Shown: positions 37,157 to 47,188, counted from the first letter of the stretch. The stretch is 64,000 nucleotides of DNA from Bacillus sp. 03113 (GCF_006546985.1 NZ_VATK01000001.1:474920-538919); one strand, 5' to 3'. The notes: a model not told the origin generated them from the letters alone. Numbers and translations: made by a program.

Positions 37157-38542
37157 ATGAAGTTAGTTTTATTATCAGGTGGATCCGGAAAACGACTTTG
37201 GCCATTATCAAACGATGCACGTTCTAAGCAATTCCTGAAAGTATTACAAAATAAAGAAAATAAATTAGAATCAATGGTTCAAAGAGTATGGGCTCAGTTA
37301 GAGAAGACAGGATTGTCAGATTCTGCCGTTATTGCGACGAGTAAATCGCAAGTAGATATGATTCAAAGTCAATTAGAAAACAAAGCAAGTTTGATTGTTG
37401 AACCTACTCGTAGAGATACGTTTCCTGCTGTTGCATTAGCATCAGCTTATATATATTCTGTTTTAGGTGCAAATGAAGATGAGGTAGTTGCAATTTTACC
37501 AGTGGATCCATATGTTGAAGATGAATTTTTTAATAGGGTAAAAGATTTAGAGCATATTGTAAAAGAAAGTCAAACTGAGCTAGCGTTAATAGGAGTTAAT
37601 CCTACGTACCCTTCCTCTAAATACGGATACATTGTTCCCGAATCAAAAACTGAAAGCAATGACTATCTTTCAGTCAGTCGTTTTATTGAAAAGCCTGCTG
37701 AAAAAGACGCACTAGATCTTATAAAACATGGTGCATTATGGAATTGTGGTGTATTTGCATTCAAATTAGGTTACGTACTTTCAATACTTAAAGAAAAAGG
37801 ACTACCAATTTACTTTGATGAACTTTTGGCTAATTATGATCAATTACCAAAAATTAGTTTTGATTACGAAGTAGTTGAAAAAACAGAAAAAATCGTTGTA
37901 CTTCCATACGATGGTTATTGGAAAGACTTAGGGACATGGAATACATTAACTGAAGAAATAGCGACAGAAAAAATCGGTAAAGGCGCAATAAGTGAAGATA
38001 GTAAAAACATTCATTTAATTAACGAACTTGAGATTCCTATAACTGTTCTAGGAGCATCAGATCTTATAGTCGCAGCAAGTCCAGATGGTATTTTGGTTTC
38101 AGATAGAGAAGCGAGTCCACGTATAAAAGAAATAGTAGGCGAATTTGAAAACCGTCCAATGTATGAAGAACGTAGATGGGGATGGTATCGTGTATTGGAT
38201 TACACAAAAATTAAGGGGGAAAATAAAGAAGTATTAACAAAAAGAATTGGAATTGATGCAGGCAAAAATTTAAGCTATCAATTACATGATTTTAGAGATG
38301 AAGTATGGACGATCATTAAAGGTGAAGGTGTATTTATCTTAAATGATACTATACATAATGTTAAACCAAGTGATGTCTTAAAAATTCATGCAGGAGACAA
38401 GCATGCTATTAAAGCAATAAATGATTTAGAAATTATTGAAGTACAAACAGGTACACAATTAATAGAAGAAGATATTGTTCGATTATTTATGGATTGGGAA
38501 GAGATAATTGGATATGTTCAAGGGGTAAATAAACAAAGCTAG
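37157..38542 (+). CDS. manC: Mannose-1-phosphate guanylyltransferase
   Basis: 461 residues: nucleotidyltransferase domain with KLVLLSGGSGKRLWPLSNDA, LIVEPTRRDTFPAVALASAY, ILPVDPYVED and FIEKPAEKDA, then a C-terminal cupin (about 350-450, SYQLHDFRDEVWTIIKGEG, IHAGDKHAIKA) as in type II mannose-6-phosphate isomerase/guanylyltransferase proteins. It makes GDP-mannose, and the cupin may add isomerase activity. ATG 37157 after AAGGTGGGTGG. Last gene of the biosynthetic block before a gap. Confidence 0.93.
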   Translation: MKLVLLSGGSGKRLWPLSNDARSKQFLKVLQNKENKLESMVQRVWAQLEKTGLSDSAVIATSKSQVDMIQSQLENKASLIVEPTRRDTFPAVALASAYIYSVLGANEDEVVAILPVDPYVEDEFFNRVKDLEHIVKESQTELALIGVNPTYPSSKYGYIVPESKTESNDYLSVSRFIEKPAEKDALDLIKHGALWNCGVFAFKLGYVLSILKEKGLPIYFDELLANYDQLPKISFDYEVVEKTEKIVVLPYDGYWKDLGTWNTLTEEIATEKIGKGAISEDSKNIHLINELEIPITVLGASDLIVAASPDGILVSDREASPRIKEIVGEFENRPMYEERRWGWYRVLDYTKIKGENKEVLTKRIGIDAGKNLSYQLHDFRDEVWTIIKGEGVFILNDTIHNVKPSDVLKIHAGDKHAIKAINDLEIIEVQTGTQLIEEDIVRLFMDWEEIIGYVQGVNKQS

Positions 38543-38600
38543 TTTGCAATCTTACGATACACTTTAGCTCTATACTAAGGAAACAGAAATTACTAATAAT

Positions 38601-38682
38601 ATTCAATTGATATGTTAATAATAAAGAATGGTGAGATTATTATTATTGGGGAATATCAAATTTATATTAAAAAAGTATTTTA
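38601..38682 (+). pseudogene. rmlB: Relic of an rmlB 3' end
   Basis: Nucleotides ATAATAAAGAATGGTG then TGGGGAATATCAAA match the last codons of rmlB (33716-33780), where the sequence reads ATAATAAAGAATGGTGGG and TGGGGAATATCAAAG. Only about 80 bases are recognisable and the frame is broken. It indicates a former second rmlB copy. Confidence 0.65.
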
Positions 38683-39435
38683 CAAATTATTAATTGTGAT
38701 AAACAGATTAATTGGCTTAAAAACTAGGCATTAAGTGAGGAAATATCTCTGCACAGTGTTTAGCATTCCTTCATTATTTTTTATACAGAACCCAATTTAA
38801 AAAGAAAATTGATATAACACACGGTTTAGATTTCTATTTTTTGTATGGTACATTCAATTCAAAAAAGAGGAGGCACAACTTTGACTTAAGGATAGCTAGA
38901 AACAGAGTAAAACACTCCGATCAAAGGGATGTGACCGTTTGTTTAATAAACACTGTTTCTCCTTATTTTAGTGATGCATATTACTGGAAATTTGATTATT
39001 AACCAAAGGATTGACTCGGAGCCTCTCTACGAACATGACTCAATTAAAAATGAAGCAAAGAGGATTAGCCTGATAAACTAAGGCTTTCATGTAAGCTTCA
39101 TTGTGTGAAAAGTATGTTTCTAACTGGAGTAAGTACTCCAGTTTATCGAACATAAAGTGATTCTTCTTAATTAAGATGTTACAAGAGAATGGATAATATC
39201 TATAAGATTGTAGAAAGAGTAAACAAATTATTATAGTGAAAATATCAGAAGTACATTTTCCTCCTTTTGTTATTTTGCAAATTCTTTATCAAAGTAAATC
39301 AACTAGAATATATAAATTGAGAGTTAGGTGTAACCTTTTAACAATTGTATTATGAACTTACATCATACCGATGTTACTAAAGGTCTTATCAAAAATAGGA
39401 TTTGATCTCTTAACTGAATCAGAAAGAGGATAATA
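38683..39435. other. Non-coding gap before the glycosidase gene
   Basis: About 750 bases without a recognisable gene. A palindrome AACTGGAGTAAGTACTCCAG (extended by TT) lies at 39122-39143. A short open stretch near 39020-39080 (EPLYEHDSIKNEAKRISLIN) may be a transposase relic but is too short to assign. Confidence 0.45.
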
Positions 39436-40719
39436 TTGAGACTAATTTTAAATAACAAGAAATTATCTTTATTTATATTGATATTAATATCATTGGTTGT
39501 ATTGTTATCTTCTGTATTCGTGTATAAAACATGGTTTATCAAAGATTTTGAATATAAAGGATTTGATAAATATAAGAAGATCCCATTTGGATTTGGTGTA
39601 AGTATACATGAAGGCGTAACAAGAAAAGATATCCAATTAATTTCTAAGGCTGGTTTGAAATGGGTCCGTATTGATTTATTTTGGGGGAAAATTGAAACCA
39701 AAAAAGGACATTACGATTTTAAAGGATATGATGAACTTAATCAGTGGTTTAAAGAAGAAGGAATTAAACCCTACTACATTTTAGACTATTCTAACAAACT
39801 TTATGAAGAAAATAGATCCATTGTAACTAATCAAGGAAGAGAAGCTTTTGCAAATTTTGTTAATGCGGCTACAGTGAGATATAGCCATCAAGGAGTAATC
39901 TGGGAAATATGGAATGAACCTAACACTAATTTATTTTGGAATCAACAGCCCAATTATCAAGACTATGGACTTTTAGTAAAAAAAGTAGCACCAATTATAA
40001 GAAAAAATGACCCAAGTGGAAACATTGTGGCTCCAGCTTTAGCTGGAATTAATGAAAATTCACGCAAGTGGTTAAAAGCAGTTTTTGACCAAGGTATTAT
40101 AAAATATATTGATGCTGTATCAGTACATCCTTATAGAGGAACTAAACCTGAAGAAGTAGTTCTTGATTATGAAAAAGTAAAAAGTCTCATAGGACTTTAT
40201 ACTAATAAACGTATTCCAATTATTTCAGGTGAATGGGGTTATTCTATGGTTCATAAACCTGAACACTTTACTGAAATGCAGCAAGCTGAATATTTAACAA
40301 GAATGTTTCTTGTTAATCTTCAATCAGATATTCCTATAAGTATATGGTATGATTGGAAAAATGATGGGGTTGATCCGAATAATAGGGAACATCACTTTGG
40401 TCTTCTATGGAGTAATGATGTTCCAAAATTAGCTTATATCTCATTAAAAACTCTATCTAATACCTTAGATGGGTATTATATAGATCAAAGGCTAGAGTAC
40501 GGGCAACCAAAAGATTTTATCTTAAGTTTTAAAAATGAAAAGGGAAAGCAATTGTTAGCATTTTGGACAACAGAAAATACCCATTATCAAACAATTAAAT
40601 ACCCTTCAGGAAAAGGGAAACTTTATTCGATGATAGGGAAAAAGCAAAAAATAAAATGGAATCAAGGTCAAATTACATTGAAATTATCTTCCAGCCCCAG
40701 TTACTTAATTATTGATTAG
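39436..40719 (+). CDS. Membrane-anchored glycoside hydrolase (GH39/GH5-like, PslG-type)
   Basis: A 427-residue protein with an N-terminal membrane anchor (LSLFILILISLVVLLSSVFV) and an extracellular TIM-barrel glycosidase: WVRIDLFWGKIETKKGHYDF, WEIWNEPNTNLFW (acid/base glutamate, about 160) and IISGEWGYS (nucleophile, about 265), plus a C-terminal beta domain. Its organisation resembles PslG-like hydrolases encoded in exopolysaccharide loci, which trim or release nascent polymer outside the membrane. TTG start after AAGAGGATAA. Long non-coding gaps on both sides. Confidence 0.8.
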   Translation: MRLILNNKKLSLFILILISLVVLLSSVFVYKTWFIKDFEYKGFDKYKKIPFGFGVSIHEGVTRKDIQLISKAGLKWVRIDLFWGKIETKKGHYDFKGYDELNQWFKEEGIKPYYILDYSNKLYEENRSIVTNQGREAFANFVNAATVRYSHQGVIWEIWNEPNTNLFWNQQPNYQDYGLLVKKVAPIIRKNDPSGNIVAPALAGINENSRKWLKAVFDQGIIKYIDAVSVHPYRGTKPEEVVLDYEKVKSLIGLYTNKRIPIISGEWGYSMVHKPEHFTEMQQAEYLTRMFLVNLQSDIPISIWYDWKNDGVDPNNREHHFGLLWSNDVPKLAYISLKTLSNTLDGYYIDQRLEYGQPKDFILSFKNEKGKQLLAFWTTENTHYQTIKYPSGKGKLYSMIGKKQKIKWNQGQITLKLSSSPSYLIID

Positions 40720-41040
40720 CTAGATGGAACTTATTTGAATTATATGGATGAGCATAAGTTAGTTAAGTTTCTACTATGATAAATCGTGATGGCAGTTTCA
40801 AAAAGAAACAGTAGGTTATCCATTTTCTTCCCTGTTGACCATGCTTTGTTTCGGTGCCATTATTCTAGTAGGGCTGTAGAAAGTCAGTGTAATTTACTTT
40901 CTTGTATTTGACAATTAAAAATGGTTCTTACGATATTCTAAATGATATAGGACTCGTTTCCTTAATAGTGAAAATTTTGCACGTCTATAGAGTGTTGTAA
41001 CCGTCAAGTCAAATGGTTCTTACGTAATTTTGATGAAGGG
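40720..41040. other. Intergenic with ISL3 terminal repeats
   Basis: No gene seen. AAATGGTTCTTACG occurs at about 40918 and again at about 41010. The second copy (GGTTCTTACGTAATTTTGAT) borders the ISL3 transposase relic and is probably its terminal inverted repeat. Confidence 0.45.
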
Positions 41041-41089
41041 TTACGTGAGATAGAGATAGTTTTTATTATTTTTATTTTCAGAATAATAT

Positions 41090-41371
41090 TTACAATTTAT
41101 AGAGTACCCGTTTTCCAATATTTCAAGTCTTGCTCTACCATAGGTCATTCGCTTTATCGTCTTCAATCGATTGAATTGATCTTCAAGCAAACCATTACTG
41201 TATGGTGATAACAAAGCATTTCTAACTGCCTGGAGATCATTTCGTAGTCTAAGAGCATAATAATAAAAGGGATTTTTCCTACTGGATAATTGTTCTTTAA
41301 GCCATTGTAAAAAGGCTGCCACATCCCCCATTTGTATAGAATAAAAGCTCCGAGCAATGGAGTGAACAATG
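41090..41371 (-). pseudogene. ISL3-family transposase, C-terminal relic
   Basis: Minus-strand translation SPIVHSIARSFYS, LRNDLQAVRNALLSPYSNGL and LEDQFNRLKTIKRMTYGRAR is the C-terminal end of ISL3-family DDE transposases (the S-NG-E-Q-NRLK-IKR-MYGRA block). The N-terminal three quarters are missing. A one-base shift just before the natural stop gives ENGYSIN instead of ENRVLYKL. The break on the right joins directly to IS21 sequence. Confidence 0.75.
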
Positions 41372-41482
41372 GGTGACCAAGGCACAACAACTGCAATTTT
41401 AGATCGTCTATTACATCGAGTTGAGGTAATTCATATGGATGGGGATAGCTTTCGAATGAAAAACAGAAAACATATATTTTAA
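41372..41482 (+). pseudogene. istB: IS21-family IstB ATPase, C-terminal relic
   Basis: The forward frame reads GDQGTTTAILDRLLHRVEVI then HMDGDSFRMKNRKHIF and stop. This is the terminal segment of the IS21 helper ATPase (typically TAILDRLLHH-VI-I-G-SYR). The nucleotide-binding part is absent. The remnant abuts the ISL3 fragment, so one element inserted into, or recombined with, the other. IS21-like end sequence (GGGCAATTAGCG) follows. Confidence 0.75.
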
Positions 41483-41684
41483 ATAGGCAAAAGTGCAAAA
41501 GGGCAATTAGCGAAAAGTGTAAAATATGACTTGACAGTTACATGCATTTTTTAACAAAGTTAAGAGCCACTAAAGTTATATGTTGATCGTTTAACATGAA
41601 ATTTATTCCCCATCTTTTTATTGATACTAATAATTAATCTTTATACAATTATAATATGTACTATATAGATAAGGAGATGATGTT
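41483..41684. other. Spacer between IS relics and wzy
   Basis: Contains the presumed IS21 end and an AT-rich leader with AAGGAG before the wzy start. No gene seen. Confidence 0.4.
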
Positions 41685-43040
41685 TTGGAGTCAAATGAAA
41701 TGCTGTATGAAGTAAAGAGTAAGTATTATCATTTTATTTTTTTGTTTGTTTTACTAATATTTTTCAGTAGCTTTATCAATATTCCCTTTAATGCTTCTTT
41801 ACAGCTTGCATCAATCATTTTAAGTATTTTTTACATTATTTTTATAGCCTTATCTTTTTTTCACATTATAAAGAAGGGGACAATAACAATTGATACATTT
41901 ACCTTACTGTATAGTTTTCTTTTCTGTGTATATATTGTATCGTTTCTAATTAGCGAAGAAACTACATACAGAAAAATTTTATCATTGAGGGAAAATGTAA
42001 TTTATTTGTTCATATCTATTTTTATATATAAGTTTTTAAAATCTGAAAAAATAATTGATAAATTACTGAAAACCATTTACAGATTAGGGTTCTTTTTTGG
42101 AGTTTTTGGTATATTTCAATTTATATTTAGACAAAAATTACCCAAAGAACTTTTAGTACCTTCTGATTACCCGTTATTTGGTTATTATGGAACAGATATA
42201 GTAAGAGCAAATGGAATGATTGGAAATATGATTATATATGGTAGTTTTATGTTGCTTTTTTACACAATATTTATTAATAAATTTTTTAATGATTTTAAAT
42301 TAAAGAGTTTTTTAGCAAGTGTCGTTTCTTTCATCGCAATTATCTGCACATTTTCTCGTGCTGCCATAATTGGTTTTGCTGTTATAACTGTTGTAACAGT
42401 TTTTGTTTCTCTTTTTAAAAGAAATAATAGAATTGTGATAATATGTCTTTTCTTTAGTATTTCAATAGTGTTGATATCTTTAATATTTTTTGCAGATAGG
42501 TTAAGTAATACTTTTATTTTTAATACATTAATTACTTCTAATAATGTTAACATTCAAAGTTCTAATGAAGGGCATTTGCTTTTAATTACAGAGAGTTTAA
42601 AGTATATAAAAGATAACCCATTTTTTGGTGCAGGAATATCTACGCAGAAAGCAGGATCTCTATATTCTATTTCTCATATTCATGTTACAGACGGCGCATT
42701 TTTCGCTACCTTATTAGAAACTGGGTTAATCGGTATATCAGTGTACTCATTTTTAATTTTATATGTATTTTATATATCAATTAAAGTTAGAAAAATAAAA
42801 AAATACAAATATTTAGCAACTGGATTTTTGTATTTTAGTGTGTATAACTTCCTATTTGCTTCTTTCATTAATTCTGCTTATATTGGTCGAACTTTATTTG
42901 TTATATACTGGGCACTATTTGGGATTATTTATTCAATATATAAAATTAATAAAAATCAAATAAAATTCGTGCATAAATCGAATGTAGATATGAATACAGG
43001 AAGTGATGTTAGACTCAAAAGTAGACACGGTTTATTATAA
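41685..43040 (+). CDS. O-antigen polymerase/ligase family protein (Wzy-like), C-terminus replaced by IS sequence
   Basis: A 451-residue membrane protein with ten or more helices and a large loop near 280-330 containing SSNEGHLLLITESLKYIKDN and FFGAGISTQ, the Wzy_C-type H-LLI--SL-I-NPF-G-G motif. It should polymerise repeat units delivered by the flippase. TTG start eight bases after AAGGAG. From about 43007 the frame runs into the left end of an IS3 element, so the last eleven or so residues (VRLKSRHGLL) are not native. The core is intact, so it may still function. Confidence 0.82.
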   Translation: MESNEMLYEVKSKYYHFIFLFVLLIFFSSFINIPFNASLQLASIILSIFYIIFIALSFFHIIKKGTITIDTFTLLYSFLFCVYIVSFLISEETTYRKILSLRENVIYLFISIFIYKFLKSEKIIDKLLKTIYRLGFFFGVFGIFQFIFRQKLPKELLVPSDYPLFGYYGTDIVRANGMIGNMIIYGSFMLLFYTIFINKFFNDFKLKSFLASVVSFIAIICTFSRAAIIGFAVITVVTVFVSLFKRNNRIVIICLFFSISIVLISLIFFADRLSNTFIFNTLITSNNVNIQSSNEGHLLLITESLKYIKDNPFFGAGISTQKAGSLYSISHIHVTDGAFFATLLETGLIGISVYSFLILYVFYISIKVRKIKKYKYLATGFLYFSVYNFLFASFINSAYIGRTLFVIYWALFGIIYSIYKINKNQIKFVHKSNVDMNTGSDVRLKSRHGLL

Positions 43041-43069
43041 AATTAACTTATAAAACGAGGTGTCTATGA

Positions 43070-43351
43070 ATGAGTAGAAAAGTATTCGATGAAGACTTTA
43101 AGAGAAGCACAGTCCAGATGATGATGGAACAAAATAAGTCAGTTGCCCAGACGACAAGAGATTTAGATATTAACCCTAATACCATTCATAATTGGAAAAA
43201 GAAATATTCAAAAGAGTTCATAGAAGATGCTCTTCCGCAAATGACGGAGGATCAACAGCTAAAATCGTTTCAGAAGCGCATTCGTGACCTAGAAGAGGAG
43301 AACGCCATTTTAAAAAAGGCTATGCACTTCTTCGCGAAAGACCATCGGTAA
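43070..43351 (+). CDS. IS3-family transposase OrfA
   Basis: A 93-residue protein with an N-terminal helix-turn-helix (FDEDFKRSTVQMMM, SVAQTTRDLDINPNTIHNWK) and a leucine-zipper-like tail (RIRDLEEENAILKKAMHFF). AAAAAAG at 43312-43318 inside LKK is the usual -1 slippery site for making the OrfAB fusion. It is intact, but OrfB is broken, so the element cannot move by itself. Confidence 0.88.
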   Translation: MSRKVFDEDFKRSTVQMMMEQNKSVAQTTRDLDINPNTIHNWKKKYSKEFIEDALPQMTEDQQLKSFQKRIRDLEEENAILKKAMHFFAKDHR

Positions 43352-44220
43352 TTTACTCATTTATTTATGAGAATCGCTTCATGTACCGAGTGGAGAAGAT
43401 GTGCCAAGTAATGAAAGTATCACGAAGCGGATATTACAAATGGATCGATCGCCCTGAAAGTAATCGGACGAAACATCATAAAACACTTGTGTGATTGGTC
43501 AATCGATCTTTTCTAGATTCTAGGGGGTTGTATGGAAGCCCTAAAATTGCGAAAGACCTTGAGAAGCAAGGAACAGCCGTTTCTCAAAAAACAGTAGCTC
43601 GAATTATGAAGGAAGAAGGTCTCCGATCTAAGACAGTCAAAAAGTATAAGGCGACAACGAATTCAAATCACTCATTACCCGTCTATGAAAACGAATTAAA
43701 TCAAGCGTTTATAGTGGACCAGCCTCATAAGGGTCTATGCGGCTGACATTACTTACATTCCAACTTCTGAAGGTTGGCTCTATCTAGCAAGCGTAATGGA
43801 CTTATATTCCCGTAAGATTGTGGGCTGGGCTGTTGATAAAACGATGACGAAAGAGCTAACCATCCAAGCCTTACAGCGGGCGTACAATCGCCAGTTGCCA
43901 CCAAAGGGAGTCCTTCACCATTCGGATAGAGGAAGTCAGTATTGTTCAAAAGATTATCAGAAGAAATTGATATCCTACGGAATGGATGTAAGCATGAGCA
44001 GAAAAGGAAACTGTTATGATAACGCCTCATTGAATCATTCTACAGTATATTAAAGAAGGAATTAATCTACTTGACTAAATACAAGACTAGAGAACAGGCA
44101 AAAAAAGAAATCTATGAATATATCGAAGTATTCTATAATTCAAAAAGAATACACTCAGCCAATGGCTATTTATCACCATCTGAATACGAGCGTATGTACT
44201 TAGATGAAATAGGAAGCTGA
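43312..44220 (+). pseudogene. IS3-family transposase OrfB, disrupted
   Basis: From the slippery site the frame gives LLRERPSVIYSFIYENRFMY and RVEKMCQVMKVSRSGYYKW, then TGA at 43492-43494. LYGSPKIAKDLEKQGTAVSQ follows. An extra G near 43730 shifts the frame before [21 protein letters not shown] base loss near 44033 shifts it again before [20 protein letters not shown]. The DDE residues would be D of ADITY, D of VMDLYSRK and E of IESFYS. Three lesions make it a clear pseudogene. Confidence 0.9.
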
Positions 44221-44352
44221 CCATCAGACATTTATTTTCCTCTTCGTTAAAGTACAGAAGCTCCACCTCTGTACTTTAACGAAGAGGCCACCAAGCGAAA
44301 GCTCGGTAGAGGAAAAAACTTAAAAAATTGTGTCTACTTTATTGACCTAATA

Positions 44353-44963
44353 CTATCATATAAAAGGTATGTAATTCAGACAGTGTTTTAATGTTCTTAT
44401 ATCTCTTAACAGGAATCGATTGCTGCCATAGGTCTTCAATTTCAAGATTTGATGTATTTTTTTAAGAATATCCCAATGTAATCAATGGTTAATGGGACAG
44501 GAGAATGAGGGATCATTCGACTAAATGTATAATGATACATATAAGGTGCATAATTCCGCTCTATTGTATACCCCAATGATTTTACACACTCCACCGCCTT
44601 CTCCATATCATCCTTTCGTATCAACAAATCGATATCGGTTGTCCGTCTTGCGCTGAAATGGCCAAAGTATGTTTCGGCTAATGGAATAGTGGGGATGCCA
44701 TTTGTCTCGAATGTGTCCAAAATGAGGTTTAACTGATTTTTAATGTAAAGATTATTGTAAAAAACTTGCTGGTATTCTTGCTGTAAGCGGTTTTGAAAGA
44801 AGTCGGGTGTTTGTTTGGGTCTTCCTTGCTGCTTTAACAAGTGGTATACCGTCGCTGATAGTTGGAAGTATTCAATGTCTTCTAGTACCGATTGGTAATC
44901 GTTAGGATTTTCTGGCAGTGGACAGCTTTGATCGTATAGCGCTTGAATAAATTCGATGCTCAT
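44353..44963 (-). pseudogene. Nucleotidyltransferase family protein, truncated (lasso-cluster type)
   Basis: The first 173 residues are open (MSIEFIQALYDQSCPLPENP). The block IPTIPLAETYFGHFSARRTT followed by DIDLLIRKDDMEKAVECVKS fits the uncharacterised nucleotidyltransferase family often found in lasso-peptide and other RiPP clusters. A frameshift near 44455 is followed by LEIEDLWQQSIPVKRYKNIK in another frame, and the IS3 right end cuts the gene at about 44352. About half of the usual length is missing. The gene follows the ABC transporter relic by 27 bases, same strand. Confidence 0.7.
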
Positions 44964-44990
44964 TATGGATTCCTTCCTTTCTAATTTTAT

Positions 44991-46531
44991 TTACACGATG
45001 ATGACTCTTTTTTCGTTCAATTGCTGAGATGTAGAGAGATGAACTAAGTCTCGGTATTTCCCTGCCTGATGGATCAGTTCTTCGTGTTTGTCTGATTGAA
45101 CCAGCCTTCCGTGATCGATCACAATGGTTGTCTGAATTTTCATGATTGCCTGCAGCGCTTATTTGACTAAGTATTCCGTTTCGTTGTCTAATGCGGATGT
45201 TGCTTCATCGAGTAATAAAACAGCGGATCGTAATCGCTCGAGCGATTGCGATCCGCTGTTTTTGTCCGCCTGATAACGTAATCCCATTTTCGCCAATTTC
45301 GGTTTCATATCCATGAGGAAGCAACTGGATAAAGTCATGGATATGTGCGGCTCTTGTTACTGTAACTAGCTGCTCCTCCGTTGTCTGGGGATTGGCTAAA
45401 AGGAGATTTTCTCTGATAGATCTGCTGAAAAGAAAGGTTTCCTGCGATACATAGGCAATAAAGCTTCGGAGCTCGGAAGCAGTAAGGGTATCAATTGGTG
45501 TTTGATCTAAGTTTTTTCCTGCTTCCGGCTGATAAAAGCCTTGTAGCAGATTGAATAGAGTAGATTTTCCTGCAGCGCTTGATCCGACAATGGCCAGGCT
45601 TTTTCCTGCAGGTATTATTAAATTGAAGCGGTCAAAGCTGTTTTTTTCCCATAGTAGCTAAAGGTAGGTAATATCATGAAAATGTATCGCTTTTTGTTTT
45701 GGCTTCTCTAGAGAAATAAGAGGGAAGTCTGATATTTCGGGCTGCTGCTTAAGTATGTGGGTTATTCTTTCGATCGCGGATATGGATCTTTGAAAAGAAG
45801 CCCATTGCCCAGCTAGTCCCTGTAATGGATAGACTAAACGATTAATAAGGCTAACAAAAGCTAAGGGAGTTCCGACTGTTAACATCCCTTTTAAGACGAA
45901 TACAGCTCCAACACATAGACTTATAAGGAAGGCAATTAATTAGATTACCTCTCCTCCAGCATAAAATAATCCGCGAAGCTTTCCGTTAAATAGATCCAGT
46001 GTTAAGGATTGCTGATTTTGTTGCCGGTATTTTGCTAAAGAAAGATCGCAATTAGTAATAAAGGCAATCTTATATGATAAATGAGATTTCTTCCGATCAT
46101 TCCATCTATACTGTTGATATCATTGGTAAAATGAGAAATGAGTTCTCCAGAATGAATCGTATGTATTTTATGAACAGGCGAGAGTAAAAGCTGCTTAAGC
46201 AGTTGCTCCTTTAACTCTCTTTTAATTGAAGCTGTTGCAAAGGTTTCGATATATGTATCAAAAAAGATCGTCAGAAAGCTTAGGATGATCAGGACTACAG
46301 CGAGCAGCAGTAACTGCTTAATCTGGGTAAAATCACCCTGAACAGCAGCATTTGAAAGATCCCCGAGAAACCAAGCAAAGGTAAGGGTCATCAAAATATC
46401 AGTCAATAAAAAAACAATAACCCTATATAAGCTTTCCAGTGCTTTTTAAGGAAAGGGGATAAAATTGAAATGGCGCTCATGATTCCCTTTCTATCAAAAT
46501 ATTGCTTTATATCAGATCGAATAAGTTTCAT
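44991..46531 (-). pseudogene. ABC exporter (fused membrane and ATPase domains), decayed
   Basis: Pieces in several minus-strand frames add up to one 500-600-residue exporter. It starts MKLIRSDIKQYFDRKGIMSA, with a membrane part (TDILMTLTFAWFLGDLSNAA, ELKEQLLKQLLLSPVHKIHT). The ATPase has Walker A GSSAAGKST, SQETFLFSRSIRENLLLANP, signature LSGGQKQRIAIARAI and DEATSALDNETEYLVK. Frameshifts near 46400 and 45240 and stops near 45660 and 45165 disable it. Paired with the nucleotidyltransferase it resembles the export/immunity transporter of lasso-peptide clusters. Confidence 0.8.
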
Positions 46532-47188
46532 AGTAACACTCCAAGAATGATCGGTTCGCTTATCTAACTATTTTTCGATGAATATATCCTTTTAAGAAAC
46601 GGGAACAAAAGGAAAGTACAGCATCAGCCTGCTCCAAACAAAGTCAAAAAGGCGGGCTATTTCTCCTCTAAAAATTAACCCCCAAATTCTCGTCTTGCTT
46701 TATCATTCTTTTATTTCAATTAATATAACTGTGTTGTCATGTATAGGTTGAAATAGGTATTAAATATCAGCGACCATCTTCTTTATTAGTACTTTTAAAA
46801 TAGGAAAAGTTTAAGATTTTTGTAAGTTATGAATGGTAAGGTAGGCTTATTAAACGTATTAAGAGAAAAGAGTAGAATGAAAAAATAGGGAGAAAGGATT
46901 AGGATAAGAAAATATTTGCAGTAAATGATATAGGCACTTATATCTTTTTTCAAGAAAATGTATAATTAAATCTATAAAAATACCTTAGTGTATTTTTTTG
47001 TCATTTTTTCTAGATTTCAATTATAGACAATTGATTTATTTTATGTGAAGATTGCGAATGGAATTATAATATTGTTTCATGCTTAATTAAAAAAAGTTGA
47101 TTGTTATGATAGAAAAATAATTAAACTAGACATAGAAAAAGAAAGTCAAAAGGGGATATTCAGCATACATAAGGTACTGGAGGAGCGC
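46532..47188. other. Intergenic upstream of the diguanylate cyclase operon
   Basis: About 650 AT-rich bases, no gene. A hairpin GATATA-GGCACT-TATATC followed by TTTTTT lies at 46927-46951, a possible terminator or leader attenuator on the plus strand. No c-di-GMP aptamer is visible here. Confidence 0.45.
46927..46951 (+). terminator. Short hairpin with T-run
   Basis: A six-base stem, six-base loop and six Ts, about 240 bases before the operon start. A weak stem, so function is uncertain. Confidence 0.35.

Larger units (their letters stand above)
43007..44352 (+). mobile_element. IS3-family (IS150-group) insertion sequence, inactive
   Basis: Terminal inverted repeats TGTTAGACTCAAAAGTAGAC (left, 43007) and TATTAGGTCAATAAAGTAGA (right, read on the minus strand from 44352) bound an orfA plus a broken orfB. 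No short target duplication is visible (TGA left, CTA right), and both flanking genes are truncated, so an adjacent deletion or recombination followed insertion. Confidence 0.85.
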
